NCBI GenBank assembly: GCA_021234535.1
Contig: CM037837.1
Span: 7,414,218 to 7,478,217, forward strand
Reading direction: 5' to 3'
DNA from: Stichopus chloronotus
Taxonomy: Eukaryota; Echinodermata; Holothuroidea; Aspidochirotida; Stichopodidae
DNA length: 64,000 nucleotides
In this document: one piece after another, positions 12,001-24,100 of the stretch
Position numbering within the stretch: the first letter of the stretch is position 1
Layout of the letters: each line of letters opens with the position of its first letter
Notes under the pieces: generated by a model
Database searches by the model: none
The model's input: only the letters and a program-made list of their open reading frames with translations
Told to the model about the DNA's origin: nothing
Program-made: the position numbers and the translations under genes

Positions 12001-12909
12001 TTGTTTCTGAGCAACTTCAGAGGAATTATTCAAAATGAGAAGAAACTAGCCCCTGTTGACATCACGACAGTTGTAAAGATACTGGAGCATTTAACCTAAC
12101 AGTTTTCTCGGAATTGTTATCTTATCTTAACTTGCTCTATGTCTGAGGAAACCTCCTACCCTTTTAAGCCACTCATTGCAAATATCTTGCCTCCACATCA
12201 ACAGTCAGTCCTGTGCACACACACGTTAATGGTGTGTGAGTGTGTGCCATAATGCTAACAACAAGCACTAGTGGTCACAGGTCTAAGAGAAAATAGAAGA
12301 AAAGGGCTTCTTGACTGAAGTACCCATGTATATGCAGAGTAACTAAAGGAAATGAATGAATAGACTTGACCTATTGTACAGTACAACAAAGGACAGCTGC
12401 AGTACAATAGTTGTGACTTGAAAAGACTTCAATGGCATAACCCCAAGGAACTAAATGAATGGTCTGTCTTTTATTTTTTTCTTCTTCCTCCCTAGTAAGT
12501 ACTGACTGACCTTGGTGAAAGGAGATTTGACATGCAAGTGAGTGAAGTTAGGTCAAGTTTGAGAGGCTAAATTTCTAAGAATAGCAGCAGGGTCTGTTTT
12601 TCATTAAGGGTGTTAATGGAGACAGTGGCTTCTGTCTTTGACCCTACTCATTATGCCAAAGACCATAGAGTGAGAAAGAGAGTTCTGAAGATATGTGCCA
12701 ATCATCATTGGGAGAAGAGGCTAAAAAAATGTGGTTTTCTGGGCTAGGTTATAAACATGCCTCTTTAGGCTCCATAGGAGAAGGCTATTCATAATGAAAT
12801 AACAATAGCTGTATCCTGTTTGGATTGTAACTTTTGTAATATTCAGGGTGCGCAAAAGGAAAGAACTGTCATGACTGTTGGTTTTACTGATCAGCTGTAA
12901 TTGGGAACT
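9053..12909. other. Intron 1, second part
   Basis: No gene, element or RNA recognised. Short homopolymer runs only (T at 10627 and 11348, A near 11930). Confidence 0.6.
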
Positions 12910-13300
12910 AATTCAACCATGTTGTCCATTGGTCAAACTGTAGCTCATGGAGTTTTAATCTTGTGCAGCTCTTCTAAAATGTACTGTTCCAGCACTAGTG
13001 GGTAGAATTGTAACAATATTAAGGTCCATACATGCATTACTAATATATAGTTGCTTGACGTTCATCACTCAAATATGGAGCACTACCTTAGCTTCTAGTG
13101 TTTCTCACCGTTTGAAAAAAAAATGGGTAGAATTGTGACGATGTCATGGGTCATACGGTACATAGGTCATACTGTAGCATGGAGTACTTTTTAATGTATG
13201 TAGCTGCTAATGTTTATCAGGAGTGAAGTAATGGGTAGAATTGTAACATTATTGTGGATTGTACATGGGTCACATTGTACCATGGAGTACCAACACTGCT
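12910..13300. repeat. Degenerate tandem repeat, about 108-125-bp unit
   Basis: GGGTAGAATTGTRAC recurs at 13000, 13125 and 13233. Each is followed by a GGTCATAC-type block and a CATGGAGTA block, and an upstream partial copy has CATGGAGTTTT near 12947. Confidence 0.6.
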
Positions 13301-15744
13301 GGGTTCATGGGACCATAAGTTTTCTTTCAACCCCCTGAAGACCAGTGTTAAGGTGCAATTTGAAGGGTTTTACTGTTGGGGCTATTTATTTATGTAGGTT
13401 CAAACATTTCTGCTAAGTGTCCCCTTTAGTAACAATTAAACCAAGGTAATTGAATATTTACATTTCTATGGATACCTGTAGTTAGAAGGGGGATCCCCCT
13501 TTCTCCCTCTAGGCAGAATCCACGAGACGCTGTGATGAAGTTGCCCTTCTGACATTCGGATCAATCATGATTGTTTCAACTATTGTCGGATACCTAACAC
13601 ATGGACAATGAAAATCTAGCAATGGATTTGCTCAGTAATTAACAGAATGTTGCAAGTGCTTCATCCTGGGGTATATTGCACAGCAACCTTCAAAAGGGAA
13701 CTTTACTTCAGATTCTGGAAGAGGATCAGGAACAGCTGCTATTAAGACATTCTGCATAATTTTATAGTAATTTTCTGTCAGGGATGTTTTACTTCGGTAG
13801 TCTGCGTGCATGGAATGCTTTAATATTCTCCAAATTTGGAACCTTCCTTGGACATTTAGGTCCTCCCACATAGATTCAGATAGTTCTAAGAGCACTCTCA
13901 CTTACTGTGTTTCTTCGATTGACCTAAATCAAGGGCTTTGTTTCTGCCTTTCTGCTAAATTCTCCTGCAGGTTTTCAAAGTTGCCTTTCGTACTTGGTTC
14001 AGATATTTATGGGTTAAACATTTAGTGACCCTGTTAACAGCCACAGGAGTGCTTGTAGCAGTAATGTGAGAAACCAAAGTTAGCAGCCTTAAACAAAGTC
14101 AGATTCTACTCTGTGCTATCAAATATCTCTGCCATAGGCTCAGAGCTCTCCCCATCTTCTCCGCTGAAAGGGCTCTTAACCATGATCATCACCCTGGCTA
14201 AAGTGAGAACCAGAGAGACTCGAAGCCCGGCCTTTCTACCCTGTATCTTTGCACATTGTTGGCACTTGACTGAAAACAAACAGAATTTCCCAAGTACACT
14301 TTACTCGAGTGAAAAGAAATAATTCTTGAGAGGAAATGAAGCTATTTGCTCTCTCCCTGGCGGTACGTATTTACTCAAATCTTGAAGGATTTGTCCACAG
14401 AGGTGTTGAATGTAAGTCGCACTTGGCAGAGCCAACCGATAGGAAACTTAAACGGAGAGAGTTGAATATCTAGGTTAATTATCAGCATATGGCCTGCCGT
14501 AGTGCCTCAGAATCTTACATGATCCCATTCTTGTTTGCTTGCAACGGTTAAATGAATGTGCGTCGCTGCGCTCAGTGCCTTACTCCCAGTTGGATGGAGA
14601 AACAAGGGAACTCTTGTAATGCGGTCAATACATGTACACACCTTGCTCAAAATGGTATGCTGTATTAAGCTCTGGCACAAGAAAGCAAGAGAAAATTACA
14701 AGGTATAATAATACACTCCTGAAAGCCGATATCATCAGTGAAAGCTACCTTCGTGGTGAATATCAGGTTGCATTTTACTGTATAATTTTTGTTGGTTTTT
14801 GTATTTGTTGATGTATGCTCGAGATGACAGGAGTAAAGCAGCATCTACAGGTCTGATATAATCTATTGAACATTGGCATGCAGTATCATCGTGACATCTT
14901 TTCTTTTGGCATGACATCAGAATCTCAACGAACTTCCTTGGTTTCTTTGAATTCAATCATTTTATCATTTTTCGCATACGTGAAGAAGCAATCATACCAT
15001 CTTTGGAAGTTTTTTTTTTGTTGTGTTCTAGACATGGTGCTGTTTATGTATGCAGTCAAATGAGATCAACTATAGTAAAATGTGAAGATGAGAGAAGGCA
15101 GTGAGATGATTCAAACTCCCGTCTTTCCTTGGGAAATGTCGCATCATGAGTCGTCGTCGTCGTCAGTGGTATACACCTCTGCTTAACGATGTTACGTTAT
15201 GCAAAGAAATTGAGAGAATGCAGGCCTCTCGTTATTAGGATTGGTGGTCGAATTGGTCGTCTTCTACATGCTCGTTATAAAACAAAGTAACAAATTACCG
15301 CAACTTTTTTTCTTATTTTTAAATGTTCAAATTTTCAGTTGTCAAGAGTTGGATTCTGTCGGAGAACATTTAAAGTCTGCGCTCAGTGAAGTGCAGCTCT
15401 CCCCTTTAGTCATGAACCTGATCTGTAGTCTAAGCACTCATGAGTCATGATTGGTAGACTGTTCATTGAATTTGGTGACTTGGAAGAGGCAGGCAGATCC
15501 ATTTTAGGGTGTGACTATTCAGATGACTGGGCTTTTGAAATGACAGGTTTGCGTCATCTGGTCACTGGAGGGAAAAGGTTACCAAGGTAACACTATGTCT
15601 GACTGATGTGCACATTAAGTGAAATGCTGTTCAGGTTAAAATAACACAGGTTTGAATTAACATGCTGACTTTTTGGTTTCTGTGAAAAGAGAAAACTATG
15701 CGATAATGATTGTGTGTGTGTTTGATGATCAGCTTGTTATTATG
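13301..15744. other. Intron 1, third part
   Basis: No defensible gene. A minus-strand open frame at 13632-13901 and a plus-strand frame ending at 15450 after a strong acceptor-like tract were examined and are listed under findings or rejections. A short ATCGTCGTCGTCGTC-type run lies near 15150. Confidence 0.55.
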
Positions 15745-16250
15745 ATATCTCAAGAAAGGAAACTTGGACATTTCTCAAAATTTGTACATAGATGCCCCAT
15801 GTTAAGAGGAAAAACCCTATTGTTTTTGGTGGAGGTCAAAGGTCATTTGCGCACCAGAGGTCAAACACTGAAAATCTTGTTAACACAATATCTCAAGAGT
15901 GGAATGATGGGAAGTTTTGATATTTAGTTTGTGAATGTATTACATTAAGTAGAAGAAGTCTATTGTTTTTGGTGGAGGTCAAAGCTCACTCCGGGTCAAA
16001 GGGGTCAAATTGTTAAAATATTATGAACATGATATTGCAAGAAGGGAAGCAATTTGTGAAAACCTTATAAACATTAAGAGAGGCTTGGACAGATTTCATA
16101 TTTGATTTTCAGATACATTTTGTTGGGTGCAAGAAGCCTATTGATTTTGTTAGAGGTAAAAAATCATTTGGGGTCAACATATCCTCATTATATGCAATAT
16201 GCTAGATTAAAAATACTCATAATTGAATCATCAAAACCACAATGCATTTT
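15745..16250. repeat. Satellite with DR1 motif, about 144-bp unit, first cluster
   Basis: The phrase ATATCTCAAGA or a variant recurs at 15745, 15888 and 16032 (spacing 143 and 144). Between them lies GTGGAGGTCAAAGGTCA or a decayed version, at 15830 and 15973. A perfect AGGTCAAAGGTCA sits at 15833-15845. Confidence 0.7.
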
Positions 16251-16463
16251 GGCTTTCTGGTTTAAGCCGTTAGGATGGATGTCATAATGGTAACATTAAA
16301 GATGCATTCAGGTCATAGTTTGTTTTCTCCTCCTCCCTTGTTTGTACGAATTGCCTCTTTGTGGAGTTAAAGGTGTTTCATGGGTTGCTGATGAGTTGCT
16401 GATGAATTGTGCTGGGGTGACTCTTCCAAGGTCGGTGATGCTCTCTTCCCAACAGACAGACAA

Positions 16464-16510
16464 ATAGATATATATATATCTATATATGTCAATACATGTC
16501 AATATGCCTG
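16464..16510. repeat. TA/GATA microsatellite
   Basis: ATAGATATATATATATCTATATATG-type sequence with some internal symmetry. Confidence 0.7.
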
Positions 16511-19344
16511 AAGAAACTGTTATAATGTTCTCATAGTGTACAGTTTTATGCTTTGCAGAGTGTGTTTGATCCCAGGCAAGGATTAGAGAAAACACATCTA
16601 GGCTGTAACATACGTTATAAATGAAAGACGCGGTTTTTGGAAAGCTGTGCGTTAATGATGCTAAATGCCCACAGTTTATGTTTTGTCACAAGGGCTAAAA
16701 ATTGCAACTGCAAAGTTGATTAAAAGGTAGTCATTTACTGTTGTAGGTAGTTATAATTTGACATAGGGGATCTACTTTTGTGTCAAAGTTTTGTCTAGTA
16801 TGAAAAAAAAAATTACACCATCAGAAGTTCTCTTTGTACAACAGACAGGTCGGAATTCAGTCTTAATCATGGTAACGGGTCTACCAAAAGTGGTCTCACT
16901 GCCATAATTTGGTAAATAAATTGTTTAAGGTACAGCTATGCTGTTAGATCTCAGAATATATGGTGCAGTGGTTGGAGACAGGTAAGTTCATGATCTGACT
17001 TACGGTGTGTTTGTAAAAAGAGTCACTATCGTCAGTCAATAGCATCTACAGGTGAGCTTTGTGCAACTTTTGTGACATCATCGAATCGGTTCGAATCTGG
17101 TACATCTATACAGTAGGTACCGAAATAGCTCAGATGCTCTGGAGGATAAGAAATTGTGCTACAAAAGTTTTGTTCTGATTTGATTGAAAGCATGCAGTGT
17201 CAAAAATAGTTTGCAAGTGTGTTTTTGGTAGCTGATAGTGTTAAACAAGTAGACATACTTGCATGTGTTTCAAGTTGGCACTCATGGGGATCCCCATGTC
17301 CTTCAGATATGACTTGGGTATTATTTCATACATTTCAAGCCAGCCCAGGAATCGCAATGTACGGAAGAGGCAACGTTTGAAAGCCATTTTCTAGGAGGTA
17401 AACAACAGCCCTGGATGGACGGAGGGATGAATTTACTCATTATTGGGTATCATTGCCAGAGGCCTTTGCTGCCATCCGTTCCACTGTCGGTCGGGTTTTG
17501 AGGGCCATGAATCTGGGTTATAGTTGGATCATGTGGGCGGTGATGAAAACCTGATCCAATTGTCTCTCAGAGGATCTCCTGTCTGTCTCTTGTTTCCATG
17601 AGTGTCTAGCTGTCACGCAAAGATTCCAGTTTAAGTCATAAAATCTTTGGATTCTGCTCTGACTTATCTTTGAGAACTTTCAGCATTTCTGTAACCATTT
17701 ATCGTTCCACAAACTGTCAGGTTTGAACGTAAAGGTGATGTGTTATTATGGAAAAAAGAAAAAGAATCAAAAATGCTGATAGATGGCAGCAGTCAGGTTG
17801 TGTTTCAGTTGCATGAAACTACTTCTTTTGTGACCTGAACAACAGACACAAGAGTATGAAAAAATAACAGGATGGCCTTACTAGCTAACCTTGTGATTAA
17901 CTTTTTTCTCTCTTGATATAAAATGGTTCTGTGGTGTACTTGTATGCAAATTTGCAACTTATTTCTTAGACAAAATTTGCCCAGTTGAAAGTAGAACTCA
18001 AAGGGTGATTAAGCAAACTATTGAAAAAGGATGAGGTAAGTTAACATTGTAATGCGGTATACATACATACCTAGTGAAACGTGGTGTGCATTCTTTTGTA
18101 AACCTGAACTCCATAATCTTGTAATGAATATTGTTACAGTCCAGAACAAGATCCCCGTCACATAGCGGTTGCTTCGACAGAGACTCGGCAAACTGATGCG
18201 TAGGTTATCTGAGATGAGTACATCTCTTGTTAATTATTCCAAAGCCATTAAGACTTGGGAAAACAAAACGATGGATTCGGTGGTATTTGGAAGACTTAAT
18301 CAAACTACCAGTTTCCCCAGGAAATAGGGAAGATGTGTTTACACTGCTCCTTTATCACTTGGTTGTGCATTTGCTGTACCTGCATATTAAAATGCAAATA
18401 TCTAGAAGTGTATATTGATCCAGAAGATGTCTCAGGGACAGTGCATGATGTTTGCACAGTACGTGTAATCACATCACCCATATCACATAGTATTTGCCAC
18501 TGATGAGACCAAATCCATGGGACGATGTCATAGATTTGAAAAGTGTGGCAGGTTTAATATAAATTTCTGATCAATTGTGGAATGGTCATATGCTTGACTC
18601 AATAGCTATTCAACCCTTCCTCTGCCTCATTGATTTATACCGTAGAGCTTCACTGTACTGTTCTTATCAACCCAGAGTTCATAATTTTGTGAAATTTTGG
18701 GTAAGTTCGGCGACAAAGAATTGCACCGCCATAAGTGTATCATTCTAGTGGTAGTTTCATCTCTTTGTAGTACCTTTTCTTTTTAGTCTGCTTTGCTACG
18801 TTGTTCACGGTTTTAAAACAAGTTTCATCATAAAGTAAACTGTGGAGAAATGCTGACCCTCGTGATTGAAAAATGTCCAACTGTATGAACACACACAGCA
18901 AAAGCACCACATGATGGATTCATTGAAGAAGATTTCCTACCAAAGTTCATGGAAGATTGTTTCAGACTGGAGGGCAACAGTGATACTTTAGAAAAACAAA
19001 AAAAAAACAAAAATTGGGGAGAAGTAATGTAAGTAACATCTGGAATTTTAGAAAGGCAAGAATACAAGTAACTTCCTGCTGTCAAACGATCACACCAAAA
19101 GGCACATAAAAATGTGCCTGGCTTACTTACAACTCCTTTCTCCCTCTCTTCCCTCCCACATGACCCCATTTGATGGGGTCATAGTCAGGGTTGAAATGTG
19201 ACCAGCATGCCAATATATTTTCTATAATTGGTTACCCTAGGGTGCAGAGCTCTGCAGGTTTTGGCATACATATATATAGCTGGAAAAAAAAAATGTGGAA
19301 GAGAGAGAAAGAGAAAGATGGGAGGCCAAATATTTTGATAAGTT
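16511..19344. other. Intron 1, fourth part
   Basis: Apart from the tRNA-like relic I see nothing but AT-rich non-coding sequence and a purine-rich GAGAAAG stretch near 19300. Confidence 0.55.
17119..17185 (+). repeat. tRNA-like relic (tRNA-Phe-like 5' end)
   Basis: ACCGAAATAGCTCAG at 17119-17133 matches the 5' end of animal tRNA-Phe, as I know it, at 14 of 15 positions. It includes a perfect A box (TAGCTCAGATG). About 47 nt on, GTTCTGATTT is a poor B box. The rest does not fold as a tRNA. A decayed tRNA pseudogene or SINE head fits; a working tRNA gene does not. Confidence 0.35.
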
Positions 19345-20290
19345 AGAGGATAATATTATCAACCAGGGATATGATGAGGATGGGATTGAGTCTGCTATTA
19401 ACTTCTCTGGACTTGCAGTGAGGGATGATAATTAATACGATGACATGATGAGTTGTAGCATCAGAATGGACATAAAACAACACTTGAAATCTGTCTAATG
19501 GAGGGAGGGTTAATTTATGGGATATGATCATGAGGATGGGATTGAGTCAGCAGTTTTGACCCCTGAAACCTTCAGACCATGAGGGTAATTCATGGGTTAT
19601 GGTGGATAGGTTTGAGTCGGCAGTATGAAAACCCTAGGCTACAATCTCTACACTGAACGATATTCCAGGATCACGTATGATAAGGCTAAGGATTGAGCCA
19701 ACAGTATTATCCCCTGAAATTTATATACCGTGGGATAACTCCTGGATGATGGTGGTATGGTGAGAATTGGGAGGGTAGATTTTTAGTTTTGCCCTTGCTT
19801 CTTGTTTTGTAAAATACTATCAATTCTTTTGTGGATTTCCTGCATAAGTCTTGTTTTATTGATATTATTATTACTATTTATGAATAGTAGTACTCCCTTT
19901 TCTCTCCCTCCTCTCTAACCACAACCCCCCCCCCCCCTTAATCTCTTTAGCATGGGATATTCAAGGGATACGTGAGGAGGATCAGACTGAACGACATCAT
20001 TGCCCTGCAATCTTCGTACTGACGAATAATTCCTGGGATATGATGAAAATAGCGTTGAGTCGGCAGTGTTAGTCAAGGACTGTAATCTTAGTACTGATAG
20101 CTATTCCAGGGACATACAGTAGGCCTATAGTATATTACCAAATACGATGAGGATAGCATGGGGTCAGCTATGAATCCATCCTGACATATTTGAAGTGAGG
20201 CATAAACTACTCCTCCAGGGAATTGGTCAGATGGGTCAGCTGCTAGTCGCATTATACTACCTGTAACTTATCCAGGGTTAGTTCCTAGAT
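19345..20290. repeat. Degenerate tandem repeat, about 70-80-bp unit
   Basis: Variants of GGATATGATGAGGATGGGATTGAGTC recur with starts of GATTGAG or GTTGAG near 19384, 19540, 19610, 19691 and 20054. Most spacings are near 78 or a multiple. CCCTGAAA and ATTCCWGGGA blocks recur between them. A C run sits at about 19925-19937. Confidence 0.55.
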
Positions 20291-20779
20291 GCATAAACTA
20301 ACTTCTCTACCGGTAATATGGGCTTGATGAAGACTAACAGGAAAAATTTTTGTGTAACAACACATTTCGTTCTGCAGCCACTCACATCCCATGGTTGGCC
20401 ATCTGGCTGCAGTTACATTTTCACAGTGTGACAGTGTAGTGTATGTGTGTGCTTCATTCTGTAGTACTTGTGTTTGAACTTACTTTGAAATTTGCTACTA
20501 TACTTATCCCATGGTAAATGTTTATGCCAGCCCTTCAGTGTGTACCTTGAAACACCCCTCCCCCCACCTCCACATGTCTGGGTATTATACAGTGAAATTG
20601 TGGCTTTATCTGGTTCCTCTGATTGTATCTCCGATGTCACCATGCATTTTTAGTTTAGGTGTCAAAATGTCTTTCATACTTTTAGGCAGTGATATGATGG
20701 GATGTGTAAGTAATCCCACAAATGAAAGCTTCCAGAGGAGAAAACTTCAGTATGTTTTAGACACATCAAGAATCTGTTT

Positions 20780-20960
20780 TAGTTCAGGTCAAAGGCCATT
20801 TGTGGTCCGACTTGTTTAATTGTACTCAGCTAATAAACCATACATGTGCAGAAAGAATGCTTGAAGTTGAGTAGAGATTCATGAATAAAGCCCATATCGA
20901 GAGTTGTCACTGACATACTGTGTTTAGCACAGGTCAAAGGTCATGTGGTGGTCATGCTTC
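20780..20960 (+). repeat. DR1-satellite fragments
   Basis: AGGTCAAAGGCCATTTGTGGTC at 20786 and AGGTCAAAGGTCATGTGG at 20931 lie 145 bp apart, the spacing of the larger clusters. This is a short, decayed cluster of the same family. Confidence 0.6.
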
Positions 20961-21019
20961 CATATTGATTTTCTAGCCAATGAGCATGATGCACCAAGTT
21001 TGGATCTGGTGCAAATAAT

Positions 21020-21150
21020 AGTTAGTATCTATTTCACTTCTCACTTACCTGTCTCTCAGTCTAATAATAGTCTCGGTGCTCGAGGTGTCTGGTATCCCCG
21101 ACGACGTTGAGAACAGCTCACTGTACTTACAGGTACCCCCTCCAGTGTCA
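21020..21150 (-). repeat. AGACAGGTAAGTGA family, copy B
   Basis: The minus strand reads CTGTAAGTACAG, then about 70 nt, then GACTGAGAGACAGGTAAGTGAGAAG. Compared with copy D (53150-53225) it shares GGGxACCAGA and the end block, with a 2-nt insertion before GACAG. Confidence 0.45.
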
Positions 21151-24100
21151 GGAAGTTGCTATAGAATGACTGCATGCATGGCTATATATATACTGTAGTA
21201 TGCCTAACAGTAATCTGAATCAATGGCAAGGTTCAAATATAAGGGTTTTTTTTCATTAGTTATCCAGGGAGGGCCACTTAAACAGAGATTACAGTAAATA
21301 ATTATGGAAATAAGAAAAAGTGTGGTCAAATGAAGTCGGTAAATGTAATTTTCAGGGGTTGCCCTTTATGGACACGCATTTTGCTGTTCGTGATGCAAAT
21401 TCGTCGCTATACCGAAGTAGCTTTTATAATATATTTGGACAAGTATTTCACATTTAAGTCTGTAAGTTGATTCAAGATACGATTTGATTGTCCTAATCAA
21501 GGACAACGTTAATCAAGGAAACCGTTTGCTAATAGAAAGTATACTGTAGATTCACATGCAATAAATGAAACTCTAATTAAAAAAATAACTCCTTGTGTCT
21601 AGTGACGTCATTGAATTTTAACATCGATGATAAAAAAATCATCAAACGAACATTCCAAAGAGCTACTGCACATGTTATGTACTGTAGACTAACTTTGATT
21701 TTTCATGGCTCATTTTAGATTTCCACATTTATGAGATGAGTAATGCTGATAATTAGACTTGGGGTAAATATTCATCTGAGGTCTGAGTCATGGATGAAGT
21801 AATATTTTAAAATTATGTAGCTGTGTTGATTTAACAGTGTATGCGTTAGAATTTACCCAAGAACTGCAACTTTTTACAGCTGCAACTGGCACCTGAATGT
21901 TATCCATATTTGATGAATAATTAATATTAGTGTACTGGTTTTTCCTGATCATGTTTCTGAGAAAGGTTTGGCCGGTACTAGGAAGGAGAGTTTAATTGAA
22001 GTTTTGATGATTTCCTTTCCCCAATCATTTAATTGCAAAAAGAATCTAGAGGACTGTATAGTTTGTGCAAGTTAAGGCCAGTTGTAGCATGATTTTGTCT
22101 ACATTTGCATTACCACTCTTAAACCATGATCTGCAATTAATTAGTTCTGTGTATGGGAGAAGTTGCTCATAAATTATTTGGCAGAGGGATTTGGTCTTGT
22201 GGAGGAACATGGTTGAAAAAAAAAAAAAACATGAACGAATTTGCTTTGCTGCGTACATACATATGTTTCAACAGATATTATGTTCAAGTGCTGCTGGCGT
22301 TAAAAAGGTGATGCTGGTATGAGGCAAACAAAAGTCTGGTTATTGGAAAGAAGTCCAGAGAGTTTCACAAAACATACTTGTACTTTTCACCACAACTACG
22401 TCAGTACATATATAATCTTGAATGTTTTTTTGTAGATCGGAATTCCATCTTTCAACAGATGCTTTCAAGATGCCTTAAATTTACTCTTCTGTGATTCTTT
22501 TTGAACTCAGGGTTTCTTCATGTCTTTCAGATTGTAATTTTAATGCTTAAAGTATATTTGTGTGACACATTTATGCAACATTGCTCTAACAGCAATCCTA
22601 TAGAAGACACCATAAATTTTCGACATTGCCCAGTGAAAACTTATGACATTATTCAGTCAGTTATCTTCTTGTTTGCTGTAGATTGTACTTGTTTGATTTC
22701 AACTTCTTGGTTTTTACCAAAGCAATCACTAGAAATTCCATTTATTAAGCCCCCCTGAGCAGATCTCTTGGCTGACGTTTGTTGTACGTGATGTGCACTT
22801 CCAATTGAATGTTAGTAGCTCAGCATGCATGTAAACAACTGGTTGCATTAGCTTTGCTATGACTGTGTGTTAGGTAACATGTACTGTCCAGTTTAAGTAG
22901 CTCAGTATTAGAAAATTGTAGTCTTACGAAAGCTTCACGATAGTGATTGTACACTGAGTGAAACCATATTGATCTCATTCAGTTGTAAATTTTAAGGAAA
23001 TGCTTTCTTCAAGACACATTTGTTTGTCAGTTTGTGCCAGCTTGCATGAAACGTACTTCAGTTTCCAGTAATGAATTTAAAATTGTTACTAGGACAACAT
23101 AGTTTATCGATGTCGTTGGTGACGAGTGCCACATTCTCTTCATCCCATCAACCCTCGGAATCAGGTGAACAAACATTTGCAAGAAACAAGATCTATAAAG
23201 CCTTAAAAAATTCAATGTGTAAACAACTTGGTCCCATAATCGCTTGGAATCTCAATAAATTATTAGTCTTAAAATGTTCCTTGTCCTACGAAGTGGCAAA
23301 AAGGATAAAGATCAGGTTACAGCATTATAGGTCTTCATCTGGTGAACACAAATTTGAAATTCTGGAATGTACGTACAGTAAAAACTGGCATGACTCAAAT
23401 ATTCAAATACATGGCTTCCAGCGCTCACATGACTGCACTATAAAAATCAGTTCATCGTTTAACCTGAAACTTATGTCACTGCTAGTGTGCAGATATATTG
23501 AAAAACATGCCATCGTTATAGAATAAAATTTTAAAACAAATACTTTAGTGAGCTTTATTGTTCTGTTTGTTTTTCTTTCCTCTTTGTTTTTCTCTTTGTT
23601 GCACTTAAGGTGAAGTTGTAAGTGTCTAGCTTAACCTTTAAATCTGATGGTTTGCCTGCTTTTGCCATGGAACAAACAAAGTTGGAGAGTGAAGGTTACA
23701 GTAAAGACATGTTCTTAGTGCCTTTAGAACCTTCATGCAATACACAGGTGAGACTTGTTATCATGCAGGCTGTTCAAAAGGTTTTAAGCCAACTTGAAAA
23801 AGATAGCTTAAAGGCATCCATGCATGACCATTGTTTATTCACTTAAAGCTGAGACTACCATCAATCCTCTTTCCATAACAGAAGTTGTTAAAACTTCTCA
23901 TTTACTTTGATATTTTATGTCCTTTCCTGTTGTTGTTAGAGTGCACTGATATGTACCACTGCCATATCCGTAAACAGTCTGTAAGTTACGGTTTGTTTTC
24001 CTCTCAGTATAACACCAGTGCCCCTTGTATCTTGGTGACCCACTTACCTCTTCCAGTGTAAAAACGTGATGAAAAGAACAGCAATGATAGGCCTCCCTGC

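Noticed and set aside
13632..13901. 89-codon minus frame (contains ESMWEDLNVQGRFQIW)
   Set aside because: Composition looks protein-like but I recognise no family and see no supporting exon structure; an AGTAAGTGAGAG repeat-like word lies at its start.
17088..17097. GGTTCGAATC B-box match
   Set aside because: No A box at a suitable distance upstream; the tRNA-like sequence nearby starts after it.
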